A stretch of DNA of 64,000 nucleotides from Veillonellaceae bacterium DNF00626. Its GTDB lineage: Bacteria > Bacillota > Negativicutes > Veillonellales > Dialisteraceae. The stretch is taken from NCBI GenBank assembly GCA_001553355.1, contig KQ960828.1, positions 179,611 through 243,610 of the forward strand. Direction: 5' to 3'. This document shows positions 34,583-44,885 of the stretch, piece by piece (position 1 is the first letter of the stretch; each line of letters begins with the position of its first letter). The position numbers and the translations under genes were made by a program. The notes under the pieces are model-generated. The model saw nothing but the letters and a program-made list of their open reading frames with translations, had not been told where the DNA came from and did not search any database.

Positions 34583-36436
34583 TTATAGCTCCCTATCCTC
34601 TACTACATTACCATCAATTAATACTTGTATGTGTACTGAACCTATACCACTTATAGATTGATTAATTGTACCTCCCGGCTTTACATTTTGATCAAAAACT
34701 ACATTTTTACCATTATCATCGATAACGTAAATCACCACATGTCGAGCATTACCACTTTTAGGAATGGAAATATTAACACTACCATTTTTCTTTTGTGAAT
34801 TTTCTCTCTTGCCAATGGTCACATTAATATGATTTTCCGTTGTTGTCGTACCGGGTTCTATATTTTGTGCCACAATAACAACATTAGAATCATCAGACGA
34901 AACACCATTCATCGTGATGATATTTCCTATGGTCATATGTTCTTCTGCTAATACTTTTTCTGCATCGCCCAATGTCATTCCCACTAAATTAGGAACAGTA
35001 ATCGGTTTTTTCATATTCATGACAATATTAACCGAAGTGCCTTTATTTACCCTTGTTGCAGGCTGCGGACTTTGCGAAATAATCAAATTATCAGCTAAAT
35101 CAGGATCATTCCCATTTTCAATAGCCCCAATGGATAACCCTAATTTATTCAATCGTTCTTTGGCTTGTTCTAAAGTTAATCCTTTTAAATCAGGAATAAG
35201 AATTGCTTCCCCGCCTTTACTTACTGTCAAATGAATAATTCTTTGTTCCTTTACTTTCGTACCGGCTGACGGAGTTTGCGAAATAACTTGCCCTGCCGGT
35301 ACTTCATTATTAGCTATTTCATCAACAGAATAACGCAAATGAAGATCTTTTAGCGTATTCTCTGCAACTTCTACCGGTTTTCCTACCAAAGATGGTACAG
35401 TTATATTTTTAGCACTCCAAAAATTCCCAAAGGAAAAGAATGCCCAAGCAAAACAAATCACAAATAAGGTAACCATCACGCCCCAAATATATTTTTGCGG
35501 CAATCTTGTAATCCAATCTAAAACTTTATTCTCTTTTTCAGTTTCTATTTCAACTTTCCGATGAAGCGGTTTTGTCATCGCCATAAATTCCTGTTGTGCC
35601 GGTTTATAAATAGACGTAGTAAAACCTTGTGCCATTTTTAACTCCGACACAAAATCTGATACGCTATGATATCTTTTATCCGGATCCTTTTGAAGTGCTG
35701 TCAAAATACATTCTTCCAACATGGGAGAAATCAAAGAATTAAATTTCGTTGGCTTCGGAACTTCTCCTTGCATATGTTGTAAAGCAATACTAACTGCTGT
35801 CTCTCCCTCAAAAGGAAGATGATGCGTCAACAACTCATATAAAACAACGCCAAGCGAATAAATATCGGTTTTTTCCGTAATTTTATCCCCGGCTGCCTGT
35901 TCCGGTGATAGATAATGAACTGATCCTAAAATTGATCTTTTATCAATGACCGTAGCCGAATTAATAGCGCGGGCAATACCAAAATCAGTTACTTTTACCT
36001 TTCCTGTTTCAGTAAGTAAAATATTATGCGGTTTGATATCACAATGAATGATCCCATTTTCATGCGCTACTTCCAGTGCATTCCCTATTTCAATAGCAAT
36101 ACGTACTGCCGTATCCACAGGAATTTGTAAATGAGTCTGTATATATTGTTTTAAAGTAATTCCTTCGACAAACTCCATAACAATATAATGAACACCCTGA
36201 TCATTTCCTACATCGTAAATACCTACGATATTTGGATGTGTCAATTTCCCTGCTGATTGAGCTTCATGTCTGAATTTAACAATAAAATCTTCATCTTCTG
36301 CAAAAGTACTATGAAGGACTTTCACTGCGACAATACGATCTAATAATAAATCTTTTGCCATATACACATCTGCCATACCACCGGATCCTATTTTTTTCTC
36401 CAGTTGGTAGCGTTTGTCAAGTATTTTGCCAATCAT
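34583..36436 (-). CDS. pknB: PASTA-domain serine/threonine protein kinase
   Basis: A membrane Hanks-type kinase (PrkC/PknB) that senses cell-wall fragments. The 617-residue product has the Gly loop GSGGMADVY (17-25), catalytic K39, HCDIKPHN (131-138), DFG (151-153), a transmembrane helix (about 318-338), and three extracellular PASTA domains (about 345-408, 412-476, 479-543). A further 67-residue beta-rich tail (about 551-617) has no PASTA pattern. The ATG at 36436 has GGAGA 6 bases upstream and lies 2 bases after the prpC stop codon; a longer frame overlaps prpC. The usual antagonist is the adjacent phosphatase. Confidence 0.95.
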   Translation of the reverse strand: MIGKILDKRYQLEKKIGSGGMADVYMAKDLLLDRIVAVKVLHSTFAEDEDFIVKFRHEAQSAGKLTHPNIVGIYDVGNDQGVHYIVMEFVEGITLKQYIQTHLQIPVDTAVRIAIEIGNALEVAHENGIIHCDIKPHNILLTETGKVKVTDFGIARAINSATVIDKRSILGSVHYLSPEQAAGDKITEKTDIYSLGVVLYELLTHHLPFEGETAVSIALQHMQGEVPKPTKFNSLISPMLEECILTALQKDPDKRYHSVSDFVSELKMAQGFTTSIYKPAQQEFMAMTKPLHRKVEIETEKENKVLDWITRLPQKYIWGVMVTLFVICFAWAFFSFGNFWSAKNITVPSLVGKPVEVAENTLKDLHLRYSVDEIANNEVPAGQVISQTPSAGTKVKEQRIIHLTVSKGGEAILIPDLKGLTLEQAKERLNKLGLSIGAIENGNDPDLADNLIISQSPQPATRVNKGTSVNIVMNMKKPITVPNLVGMTLGDAEKVLAEEHMTIGNIITMNGVSSDDSNVVIVAQNIEPGTTTTENHINVTIGKRENSQKKNGSVNISIPKSGNARHVVIYVIDDNGKNVVFDQNVKPGGTINQSISGIGSVHIQVLIDGNVVEDREL

Positions 36437-36438
36437 TC

Positions 36439-37176
36439 TTATTCTCCACTCCAATAATCAATAAGTATCAAAGATACATTATCACGAGCCCCTGCCGCAT
36501 AAGTAGCTGCAAATAAATTTTCTCCACAAGCTATTAAATTCTTTCTTGTAGAACTTTTATATTCCGATAAAATATGGATTATTTGTTTTTCGTCAATCAT
36601 CCCGGTTAAACCATCAGTACAAAGAAGTAAAAGGGTCCCTGACTGAAGTTCTATAGATCCGGTATCTACCTTAAGATCTTTTTTTACACCTACTGCACGG
36701 GTAATTTCATTTTTCCGCGGATGACAGCGTACTTCTTCTTCAGTAATCGTTCCTTTTTCTAACAATTCCATCACAAAGGAATGATCTTTCGTCAATTGTG
36801 TTAATTGACCGTTATGAAAAGTATACAAGCGACTATCCCCAACATGAGCCCAATGTAATTGTCCACTTTCAATCACAGCCACAATCATCGTTGTTCCCAT
36901 ATCAGATAATTCGCTATTTTCTTTCTTCTTTTTCAAAATAGATTCATTCGCACGCTGTACGGATTCTGACAAAACTTTTTCTGTGATATCTTCTGAAGAC
37001 ATGCCTTCTAAAAAATCAACTGTGGTGTCCACTGCTAAATGACTGGCCACTTGACCACCCACATAACCACCCATACCATCGGCAACAATAAAATAAGGAC
37101 CTGTACAATCAGAAATATAGTCCTCATTCACCTTTCGTATCAAGCCGATCCGTGAATCTCCGTAAGTAATAAACAT
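36439..37176 (-). CDS. prpC: PP2C-family serine/threonine phosphatase (PrpC/Stp)
   Basis: Metal-dependent protein phosphatase that reverses PknB phosphorylation. The 245-residue protein keeps the metal-site motifs: RKVNEDY (about 14-20), VADGMGGYVGG (about 32-42), WAHVGDSRLY (about 112-121), LCTDGLTG (about 190-197) and ARDNVSLI (around 230-237). Length is that of bacterial PP2C. It is the first gene of the four-gene operon to rpe, with a moderate promoter at 37231-37259 just after rlmN. Confidence 0.95.
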   Translation of the reverse strand: MFITYGDSRIGLIRKVNEDYISDCTGPYFIVADGMGGYVGGQVASHLAVDTTVDFLEGMSSEDITEKVLSESVQRANESILKKKKENSELSDMGTTMIVAVIESGQLHWAHVGDSRLYTFHNGQLTQLTKDHSFVMELLEKGTITEEEVRCHPRKNEITRAVGVKKDLKVDTGSIELQSGTLLLLCTDGLTGMIDEKQIIHILSEYKSSTRKNLIACGENLFAATYAAGARDNVSLILIDYWSGE

Positions 37177-37230
37177 AAACGCCTATTTCTTCCTTTGAAT
37201 AAAATATTTTAATGCATCATTATTAATTTC

Positions 37231-37259
37231 ATGGTATCATTTCACAATTATAACGTCAA
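37231..37259 (-). promoter_or_regulatory. Possible promoter of prpC-pknB-rsgA-rpe
   Basis: -35 TTGACG (37254-37259), 17-base spacer, -10 TACCAT (37231-37236, a weaker match). It begins immediately after the rlmN stop codon. Confidence 0.45.
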
Positions 37260-38309
37260 TCAACGAAATACCGACTTTGAATTCTCAAGAAAACGTCTTT
37301 TTAATTGTCCACAAGCAGCCTGTATTTCATCACCCATTTGCTTCCTCACGGTTGTTTCTTTTCCATGATCCATTAATATTTTTTGAAAAGAACGTATTTC
37401 TTTTATATCCGGCGGATAAAGATGAATATGTTCAGTTCCATTAACCGGAATTAAATTAAAATGACAAGGTAATTTCCCTACAAGACGACATAATTCTTCC
37501 GCATTTTCTTTATCAGTATTTTTCCCTTGAATCAATATATATTCAAAAGTAACTCTACGCTTTGTCTTTGTAAAATAATATCGTGCTGCACGAATCACAT
37601 CTTCAATTTTATAATTTCGACTAATCGGTAATAGCTCATTACGAATAACATCATTGGGTGCGTGCAAAGAGATCGCTAATGTTATAGGTAAGCCTTCATC
37701 TGCCAATTTATATATTTGCGGTACAATGCCACAAGTAGATACTGTTATATTTCTATAACTGATATTCAATAAGTTCTTATCATTTGCCATATGAAGAAAA
37801 CGAATTACATGATTGTAATTTTGAAGTGGTTCCCCTGCTCCCATCAGAACAATCGAATGAATAGGCATATTAAAAACTTCCGAAAACGCAAAAAGTTGCG
37901 CCAACATTTCTTCCGATGACAAATTACGAAACAAGCCTTTTTGCGTAGATGCACAAAAAATACACCCCATGGCACAACCCACTTGGGTAGAAATACAAAC
38001 AGAGTTTCCATATTCATGATGCATACAAACAGTTTCTACCAAAGATCCATCTTTCAATTTCAGAAGGATTTTTGTGGTTTTTCCATCATCTGCACTTATT
38101 TGATTAACAATTACAGGCTTCTCTACACAAGCATTTTCTTCTAACCATGTACGCATGATTTGAGGCAACTGTTTCATTTCATCAAAAGAAATAATATGCC
38201 GCTTATAAAGATAATCACAAATCTGTTTTGCCCGAAATGACGGCCAATTATTATTTCGTACCCATACCGTCAATTCTTCTAAGCCCATTCCCCATAAATT
38301 AGTCTTCAT
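37260..38309 (-). CDS. rlmN: 23S rRNA/tRNA adenine-C2-methyltransferase
   Basis: RlmN is a radical SAM enzyme methylating C2 of A2503 in 23S rRNA and A37 in some tRNAs. The 349-residue product has the cluster motif CAMGCIFC (C-x3-C-x2-C, about 112-119), VGCAMG ahead of it, VLMGAGEPLQNY (about 157-168) and VSTCGIVP. A conserved catalytic Cys near the C-terminus is seen in QAACGQLKRR. It overlaps the rsmB end by 11 bases and forms def-fmt-rsmB-rlmN with its upstream neighbours. Confidence 0.94.
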   Translation of the reverse strand: MKTNLWGMGLEELTVWVRNNNWPSFRAKQICDYLYKRHIISFDEMKQLPQIMRTWLEENACVEKPVIVNQISADDGKTTKILLKLKDGSLVETVCMHHEYGNSVCISTQVGCAMGCIFCASTQKGLFRNLSSEEMLAQLFAFSEVFNMPIHSIVLMGAGEPLQNYNHVIRFLHMANDKNLLNISYRNITVSTCGIVPQIYKLADEGLPITLAISLHAPNDVIRNELLPISRNYKIEDVIRAARYYFTKTKRRVTFEYILIQGKNTDKENAEELCRLVGKLPCHFNLIPVNGTEHIHLYPPDIKEIRSFQKILMDHGKETTVRKQMGDEIQAACGQLKRRFLENSKSVFR

Positions 38310-39663
38310 CGCTCATCTTTCTCAACTTTGCTACAAAAAAACCATCACTATCATGCTGATCCGGCCATAAAGTCATCATTCCTTGATTTGATTCACCAAT
38401 TCCTTTTATGACAAAATCTTGCGAAATAAAATCACGATGCTTTTGCAAAAAACTCTTCACTAAAATTTCATTTTCTGCGGCTTCTAATGTACAAGTGCTA
38501 TAAACCAGAATCCCGCCATTTTTTACATATTTAGCCGCTTGTTCTATCAATTTACCTTGCAACGAAGAAAAAGCTTGCAAATCATCTTCATTACGCTTCC
38601 AACGAATTTCAGGTTTATGAGCTAATACCCCCAACCCTGAGCAAGGTGCATCTAATAATACTTTATCATATTTATTTACTGCCGATGAATAAGGAACCGT
38701 GCTATCTTTCACCGTAGCATTTACTATGTTGATTCCCAATACGCGTGCATTCTCTTTAATTAAATCTATCTTATGCGGATAAAGATCCCATGCATCAATA
38801 ACTCCCTTATTTTCCATCATAGCAGCCATTTGCATCGTTTTGCTCCCCGGTGCAGCACACATATCCAATATGTAATCTTTCGGTTCTGCCTCAATAACAT
38901 AAGCAGGAATCATAGAAGATAATGACTGAATATATATAAGACCATTTTTCAAAAAATAAGAAAATAGGAAGTCATTACTTTGTGTAATCAGAAAAACAGA
39001 AGGGAAATTCTTCAGTACCTGATATTCTATCCCTACTCTATCAAATTCTTTTGCCAATGCTTCATTTGTTATTTTTACTGTATTTCCTCGTACATAAAGT
39101 AATGGCGTCTTATCAAAGGCAGAAAGTACAGATTCCGTCCGATGCTTTCCCCAATTTTTCAACCATCTTTTTGCTAACCATAACGGAATATTATACTGTA
39201 CTGATAAATACTCCTCAAAATTATTATTTTTATCAGGCAATATAATAGTTTGTCTTTGTCGTAAAAAATTACGTAACAGCGCATTAATAAAATTTTTATT
39301 TCCTTGGTGCGTTACTTTTTTAGCTATTTTTACTGTTTCATCCACAGCAGCAGATTCCGGTATTTTATCAAGAAAAATCAATTGATACAAACCAATATAC
39401 AAAAGTACCCTTACAATAGGATGTATTTTTTGTATCGGTCGTGTGCTCAATTGATTTATCACATAATTCAAATAATTATATTTTCGACAAACACCATAAA
39501 CTAATTCTGTAAATAATCGTTTATCTACTAAAGATAATTCATTGTGCCGTATTATTTGACGAATAATAATATTTGTATACGCATCCTTAAAAAAAACATC
39601 AAACAACGCTTCAAAAGCCAATCGACGCGATGATTTTTTTACCTTAGAATTCAAATCGTTCAT
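38299..39663 (-). CDS. rsmB: 16S rRNA (cytosine-967-C5)-methyltransferase
   Basis: RsmB (Sun) methylates C967 of 16S rRNA. The 454-residue protein has an N-terminal NusB-like helical domain (about 1-150; RLAFEALFDVFFKDAY, LVYGVCRKYNYLNYVI), then the methyltransferase core: SAM motif LDMCAAPGSKTMQM (around 265-278), DAPCSGLGVLAHKPEIRW with one catalytic Cys (around 330-347), and YSTCTLEAAENE. It overlaps fmt by 20 bases. The ribosome site is weak, which fits coupling to fmt. Confidence 0.93.
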   Translation of the reverse strand: MNDLNSKVKKSSRRLAFEALFDVFFKDAYTNIIIRQIIRHNELSLVDKRLFTELVYGVCRKYNYLNYVINQLSTRPIQKIHPIVRVLLYIGLYQLIFLDKIPESAAVDETVKIAKKVTHQGNKNFINALLRNFLRQRQTIILPDKNNNFEEYLSVQYNIPLWLAKRWLKNWGKHRTESVLSAFDKTPLLYVRGNTVKITNEALAKEFDRVGIEYQVLKNFPSVFLITQSNDFLFSYFLKNGLIYIQSLSSMIPAYVIEAEPKDYILDMCAAPGSKTMQMAAMMENKGVIDAWDLYPHKIDLIKENARVLGINIVNATVKDSTVPYSSAVNKYDKVLLDAPCSGLGVLAHKPEIRWKRNEDDLQAFSSLQGKLIEQAAKYVKNGGILVYSTCTLEAAENEILVKSFLQKHRDFISQDFVIKGIGESNQGMMTLWPDQHDSDGFFVAKLRKMSDED

Positions 39664-40591
39664 TTTTCTTCACTTGATACCCATTTATAAAATCGAGAGC
39701 CGTCATTTTCTTATGGTTTTCCGGTTGCACTTCATGCAAATAAAGAATACCCTTGCCTGTCGCCACTCCAATATATCCATAACTAACAGATACAATCGTT
39801 CCCGGCTCATAAGCGGATGTATCTATCATTTCTACAGAACATTGATGTATTTTTAACCGTTTTCCTCTAAAGAATGTATAAGTTCCGGGATTAGGATACA
39901 TTCCTCTAATAAGACAATCTAAAACCTCGGCAGATTCCGACCACGAAATGCACCCCATATCTTTTGTTATTTTTTCCGCATAAGTAGCTTTTCCCTGATC
40001 TTGCGGTGTCGCAGATGATAGACTACGCGTCAAATGACTTAATACATCAAGTAATGCTTCACTACCTTTTTCTGCTAATTTCTCAAATAAATTACCTGCA
40101 GTCATATGAGGTTCAATATCGACTTCTAATTGAGAAATAATGTTACCTGTATCCATTCCGGCATCTAATTGCATAATAGTTACACCGGTTTTCTTACATC
40201 CATCAATAATTGCTCTTTGAATGGGCGCTGCTCCACGATATTTCGGTAAAAGAGAGGCATGAACATTAATGGCGCCATAAGTAGCACTATCTAATACCGA
40301 TAATGGCAATATTTTCCCATAAGCGATAACAATAATGAGATCAGGGCGAAGAGATTTTAATTCTCCCAATACTGCTTCAGATTTCAATGTTTCCGGCTGA
40401 TAAATGGAAATATTTTTTTCTAAAGCTATTTTCTTTACCGGAGAATAACTTATTTTATTCCCTCGGCCGTTTATCTTATCAGGTTGTGTATATACAGCCA
40501 CAGGTGTATATCCGTTTTTGCATAATTCATTTAAAGAATAAGCAGCAAAATCCGGCGTCCCCATGAAAATAATTCGATTATCAGGGTTCAT
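39644..40591 (-). CDS. fmt: Methionyl-tRNA formyltransferase
   Basis: Fmt formylates initiator Met-tRNA. The 315-residue product shows IIFMGTPDFAAYSL (7-20), the formyl-THF catalytic motif HASLLPKYRGAAPIQ (about 112-126) with its Asn-His-Asp-type site, and TGVTIMQLDAGMDTG (about 136-150). The C-terminal domain contacts tRNA. Its ATG overlaps the def stop by 11 bases. Fmt together with Def completes the formyl cycle of initiation. Confidence 0.95.
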   Translation of the reverse strand: MNPDNRIIFMGTPDFAAYSLNELCKNGYTPVAVYTQPDKINGRGNKISYSPVKKIALEKNISIYQPETLKSEAVLGELKSLRPDLIIVIAYGKILPLSVLDSATYGAINVHASLLPKYRGAAPIQRAIIDGCKKTGVTIMQLDAGMDTGNIISQLEVDIEPHMTAGNLFEKLAEKGSEALLDVLSHLTRSLSSATPQDQGKATYAEKITKDMGCISWSESAEVLDCLIRGMYPNPGTYTFFRGKRLKIHQCSVEMIDTSAYEPGTIVSVSYGYIGVATGKGILYLHEVQPENHKKMTALDFINGYQVKKNERFEF

Positions 40592-41048
40592 TATATCTCG
40601 GATCCTTATGCAATGAAATGGCTCTTTCTATATATAAAATACCGTTAATATGATCCACTTCATGTTGAACACATCTAGCCATTAATCCGGATACTTTTTT
40701 TTGTTTCTTTTTCCCATGAATGTCTTGATATTTCACTATTACATGAGCATATCTTTCGACCTCACCAAACCAGCCGGGGACAGATAAACAACCTTCTACA
40801 TCAATAATTGTTTCATCTCCGACAGGTTTCCACTCCGGATTAATGTAAACATCAAAACCCGTTCCATCATCAGCTACAAAAATACGTTTTGATACAGCAA
40901 TTTGTGGCGCTGCAAGACCGACGCCATCAGCCAAATACATATCTTTTTTCATTTCTGCAATCAAAAGCTTTAATTTTTTATCAAAAACGGTCACCGGCTT
41001 TGCCACCATTTTTAACACTGGATTTCCTGCTTTAACAATTTCTGCCAT
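40581..41048 (-). CDS. def: Peptide deformylase
   Basis: Def removes the N-formyl group from nascent proteins with a metal at its active site. The 155-residue product has all three motifs: GVGLAAPQI (about 43-51), EGCLSVPGW (about 84-92) and QHEVDHINGIL (about 128-138), giving the Cys-His-His metal ligands and the catalytic Glu. Start ATG with GGAAAGGTG upstream. It is first of def-fmt-rsmB-rlmN, 121 bases after priA; that gap holds a GTGATATAAT extended -10-like sequence near 41156-41165 but no clear -35. Confidence 0.95.
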   Translation of the reverse strand: MAEIVKAGNPVLKMVAKPVTVFDKKLKLLIAEMKKDMYLADGVGLAAPQIAVSKRIFVADDGTGFDVYINPEWKPVGDETIIDVEGCLSVPGWFGEVERYAHVIVKYQDIHGKKKQKKVSGLMARCVQHEVDHINGILYIERAISLHKDPRYNEP

Positions 41049-41169
41049 TTTAACACCTTTCCTATATCACGAAGAGACCATGTCTCATAAATTAAATAAT
41101 AACACCATAAGTGCACATGAATAAATAATAATTCTATCGAATTTATTCCATCAATATATTATATCACGT

Positions 41170-43551
41170 TTATATCGGATCTACATCAATGATTATATTA
41201 TTTTCCTGAAATATCGGAGCTTCTCTTATTCCTTCCTTTAATTTTGACAATGAATTACCTTTAATGCTAATAGAAAAATAATACTGATTTCTTACTTTTT
41301 TTATATTCTCCTCGAATGGGCGAGTTACTGATAAAGTTAATTGATGCGATGTCATATAATTTATTACCCATTGATAAATCTGATCTAATTGTATTTTGGC
41401 ATTTTTTTCTACATGATTAAAAGTCGAGATTTTCATCATGCGTGTAAAAGGCGGATAATTCAATAGCCGCCTAAATTGTAATTCTTGTTCATAAAATGCC
41501 CGATAATCTTGTTTAGCTGCACATTGTATCGCATAATGATGCGGATTATAAGTTTGTAAAACCACCGTTCCCTGCTCTTTATTACGCCCGGCTCTTCCGG
41601 CGCATTGAGTAATTAAATTAAAAGTTTGTTCCGCTGCTAAATAACTTGGAATGTTTAAAATACTATCAGCCGAAAGAATACCTACAGATTGAACCCCCGA
41701 AATATCATGTCCTTTGGCAACCATCTGTGTTCCAAACAAAATATCATATATTCCATCTCGAAAATCATTTAATATCTTAGAGGCACTATATTTATTAGCT
41801 GTACTATCTACATCAAAACGTACGGCGGCTGCTTCAGGTATTAATTGTGCCAATTCTTCTTCTATCCGCTGAGTGCCTCGTCCCAAATAGGAAATCTCTT
41901 TTTCGTTGCATTTAGGACAATTGTGAGGAGCAGGAAAAGAATTCTCACAATAATGGCATTGTAATCGATTCTGATCTTTATGATACACCAAAGCAACATC
42001 ACAATGCGGACACTTAAACGCATATCCGCATTTTTTGCAAAGTAATATAGTAGCGTAACCGCGACGATTTAACAATAATATAGATTTTTTCCCCTTTTCT
42101 TTTGTCTCTTTTAACAAATTAACAAGCAGTCGTGAGATATGAGTACCATTTCCCGAATTATATTCATCTTTCATATCACAAATATATACTTTCGGCAAAG
42201 GCGTATGATGTACACGTTCATTCATTTCAATCAACTTTATTTTATTATTCTTTGCTGCAAAATATGTATCAATAGCCGGAGTAGCTGCCCCTAAAACAAT
42301 AGGACATTGATAAATAACCGCCATCACTTTAGCCACATCCCGCCCGTTATATCGTGGAGAATCCCACTGTTTATAAGATGAATCATACTCTTCATCCACA
42401 ACAATTAAACGTAAATTTCTAAAAGGCATAAACAAAGCTGAGCGTGACCCAATAATAATGCGACTTTCTCCAAGTTCAATTCTTCGTCTATTATTATATC
42501 TTTCATTTTTATTCAAATTACTATGGATAAATACTACCTGATCCCCAAATTCTTTAGCAAAATAATCAACCATTTGCGCTGTTAATGCAATCTCCGGTAC
42601 TTCAATTAATACTGATCCCCCTTGTGATAATACATGACGCGCAATACGCAAATAAACTTCAGTTTTACCACTTCCTGTAACACCATGCAACAATATTCCA
42701 CTATAAGAATTTCTATTAACTGCCTCACAAATAGAATTTACAGCATTCTTTTGCTCCGCTGTTAAGCATCTCCTCACTTTCTCTGTCGAATTTTCAACAA
42801 GAGAAAATGTCGCTTTGGGTTTATAAAAAATAGACGCATTAGTTTTTTCAATAAATTTATTTATTACAGATGTAACAAATCCTTCCTCTTTTAACTTTTC
42901 TATGGAAATTTTCTTTTTACCTTGTAAATACTCTGTCAGCTGATATTGCTTAGATCCTTTTCTAAATAATTTCAAATCCCACTCACTATTAAACTCTATC
43001 CATTTAGTAAGAGGTGTACGATGAGCAAGATCCCATGAATCTTGTCGAATTAGCACATGATTCTTTACATAAAAATCAAGTAATTCCTTTCCCAAAATAA
43101 GCATTGCATCTTCAGCGCTGATAAGAATAACCGATGAATCAATAAGTTCTCGAAATAAATCCGTTTCCGCGACAAGATGCCACTGTATTTCATAAAAAGA
43201 TAAATTTTTCAAACCTCTTTTATCAATAAGAAAAAGACGTAAAGCTTCTACATAGGTACATAAATAATATTGAGAAATCCACTTAGCAGTTTCCAGCATT
43301 TCGGATGAAAACCAAGGAAAATCATCCACAGTAGACTGTATAGGTAATATATCATAAGATAATTCATCTTTATTGACTTTAGCCAAAGAAATAATTATTC
43401 CTTCCTCCATTTTATTTGCAAAAGGAACAACACATCGCCATCCGGGCCCAATATAACTTAATTCATCAGGAATTTCATATGAAAAGGTTTTATTTAAATG
43501 CTTTGATAGTCTATTGATAATAATATTTGCTACTGTTATTGTATCCGCCAT
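41170..43551 (-). CDS. priA: Primosomal protein N' (replication restart helicase PriA)
   Basis: PriA reloads the replisome at stalled forks. The 793-residue protein has the N-terminal DNA-binding region, Walker A GVTGSGKTEVYLR (around 290-302), motif II VVDEEYDSSYKQ, the zinc cysteines CKKCGYAFKCPHC ... CHYCENSF ... CPKC, GRGTQRIEEEL and the C-terminal helicase motif QCAGRAGR. Motif II reads DEEY where PriA normally has DEEH or DEAH. Length is normal. Start ATG with TTGGAGA upstream. It lies in the Bacillus-like coaBC-priA-def-fmt order but metK is inserted before it. Confidence 0.94.
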   Translation of the reverse strand: MADTITVANIIINRLSKHLNKTFSYEIPDELSYIGPGWRCVVPFANKMEEGIIISLAKVNKDELSYDILPIQSTVDDFPWFSSEMLETAKWISQYYLCTYVEALRLFLIDKRGLKNLSFYEIQWHLVAETDLFRELIDSSVILISAEDAMLILGKELLDFYVKNHVLIRQDSWDLAHRTPLTKWIEFNSEWDLKLFRKGSKQYQLTEYLQGKKKISIEKLKEEGFVTSVINKFIEKTNASIFYKPKATFSLVENSTEKVRRCLTAEQKNAVNSICEAVNRNSYSGILLHGVTGSGKTEVYLRIARHVLSQGGSVLIEVPEIALTAQMVDYFAKEFGDQVVFIHSNLNKNERYNNRRRIELGESRIIIGSRSALFMPFRNLRLIVVDEEYDSSYKQWDSPRYNGRDVAKVMAVIYQCPIVLGAATPAIDTYFAAKNNKIKLIEMNERVHHTPLPKVYICDMKDEYNSGNGTHISRLLVNLLKETKEKGKKSILLLNRRGYATILLCKKCGYAFKCPHCDVALVYHKDQNRLQCHYCENSFPAPHNCPKCNEKEISYLGRGTQRIEEELAQLIPEAAAVRFDVDSTANKYSASKILNDFRDGIYDILFGTQMVAKGHDISGVQSVGILSADSILNIPSYLAAEQTFNLITQCAGRAGRNKEQGTVVLQTYNPHHYAIQCAAKQDYRAFYEQELQFRRLLNYPPFTRMMKISTFNHVEKNAKIQLDQIYQWVINYMTSHQLTLSVTRPFEENIKKVRNQYYFSISIKGNSLSKLKEGIREAPIFQENNIIIDVDPI

Positions 43552-43627
43552 AAAAATTCTCCAACTATTTTTCTATTACTTCTTTATTGTATATGATATT
43601 TCTCAATTTCACCAACTTATATTTGTA

Positions 43628-43661
43628 AACTAAAAGACGCTCATAAAAGCGTCTTTTAGTT
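43628..43661 (-). terminator. Terminator of metK
   Basis: 13-base-pair perfect stem AACTAAAAGACGC (43628-43640) with GCGTCTTTTAGTT (43649-43661), ending in a T-rich segment on the minus strand. It starts 13 bases after the metK stop codon. Confidence 0.75.
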
Positions 43662-43673
43662 ATATCATTCGTA

Positions 43674-44861
43674 TTAAGCTTTATGACTTAGTATATTCTT
43701 TAATACTTCCACTTTGTCGATTTTTTCCCATGGAAATTCAATATCCGTTCTGCCAAAATGTCCATAAGCCGCCGTTTTTTTATAAATCGGTTGTTTTAAG
43801 TTCAGCATATCAATGATACCTGCCGGTCTCAACTCAAAATTCTTTTCAATAAGTGCCACAATGTCCTCTTCAGGCAATTTACCTGTACCAAAAGTATCTA
43901 CAAGAATAGATACCGGCTGTGCCACACCAATAGCATAAGCTAATTGGATTTCGCATTTATCAGCCAAACCTGCTGCTACAATATTCTTTGCTACATAACG
44001 AGCCGCATAAGCTGCTGATCTATCAACTTTTGTCGGATCTTTTCCTGAAAATGCACCGCCGCCATGACGAGCCATTCCGCCATAAGTGTCTACAATAATT
44101 TTACGTCCTGTCAATCCCGCATCACCTTGTGGTCCACCAATAACAAAACGTCCGGTAGGGTTAATAAGATATTTCGTATCATCATCAATAAATTCTTCCG
44201 GAATAACCACTTTAATTACATGATTTATCATATCTTGGTGAATTGTTTCTTGATCTACTTCGGGATTATGCTGTGTAGAAATAACAATGGTATCCACTCT
44301 AACAGGTTTTCCATTATCATATTCAACAGTAACTTGTGTTTTTCCATCCGGACGAATATACGGTAATTCTCCGGTTTTTCTTACTTCTGCCAAGCGACGT
44401 GATAATCTATGAGCTAACGCAATAGGCAGTGGCAAATATTCCGGTGTTTCATTACATGCATAGCCAAACATCATACCTTGATCGCCGGCTCCAATATCAT
44501 AATCAGCATCATTTTTTTCTCTTGATTCCAATGAACGATTTACGCCTAAAGCAATATCCGGTGATTGCTCGTCCAAAGAAACTAATATGCCACAGGTTTC
44601 ATAATCAAGTCCAAATCGTGCATTTGTATATCCTATTTCCTTAATAGTCTGTCTGACAATTTTAGGAATATCCACTCTCGCTGTTGTAGATATTTCTCCA
44701 AATATATGTACTTGCCCTGTCGTTACAATCGTTTCACAAGCTACACGACCATTAGGATCTTTTGAAAGTATATCATCTAAAATTGCATCAGAAATTTGAT
44801 CTGCTATTTTATCAGGATGTCCTTCAGTTACCGATTCAGAAGTAAATAAAACTTTTTTCAT
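43674..44861 (-). CDS. metK: S-adenosylmethionine synthetase
   Basis: MetK makes SAM from methionine and ATP. The 395-residue product has [19 protein letters not shown] (7-25, methionine and ATP site), the [12 protein letters not shown] signature (about 116-127), DTGPQ-like and [20 protein letters not shown] region (around 230-250), and the [17 protein letters not shown]-loop-like segment. Family length is about 390-400. The ribosome site GGAGGG (44865-44870) is 3 bases from the ATG. A SAM-I riboswitch precedes it, so its own product represses it. It supplies SAM for the methyltransferases across this window. Confidence 0.97.
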   Translation of the reverse strand: MKKVLFTSESVTEGHPDKIADQISDAILDDILSKDPNGRVACETIVTTGQVHIFGEISTTARVDIPKIVRQTIKEIGYTNARFGLDYETCGILVSLDEQSPDIALGVNRSLESREKNDADYDIGAGDQGMMFGYACNETPEYLPLPIALAHRLSRRLAEVRKTGELPYIRPDGKTQVTVEYDNGKPVRVDTIVISTQHNPEVDQETIHQDMINHVIKVVIPEEFIDDDTKYLINPTGRFVIGGPQGDAGLTGRKIIVDTYGGMARHGGGAFSGKDPTKVDRSAAYAARYVAKNIVAAGLADKCEIQLAYAIGVAQPVSILVDTFGTGKLPEEDIVALIEKNFELRPAGIIDMLNLKQPIYKKTAAYGHFGRTDIEFPWEKIDKVEVLKNILSHKA

Positions 44862-44885
44862 AAGCCCTCCTTAATTAAGCCAAAT

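Noticed and set aside
41080..41165. Short GAGAC/GTCTC hairpin and AT-rich stretch between priA and def
   Set aside because: The stem is only 5 pairs with no T-run, and the TATAAT-like box has no -35, so I do not call a terminator or a firm promoter.
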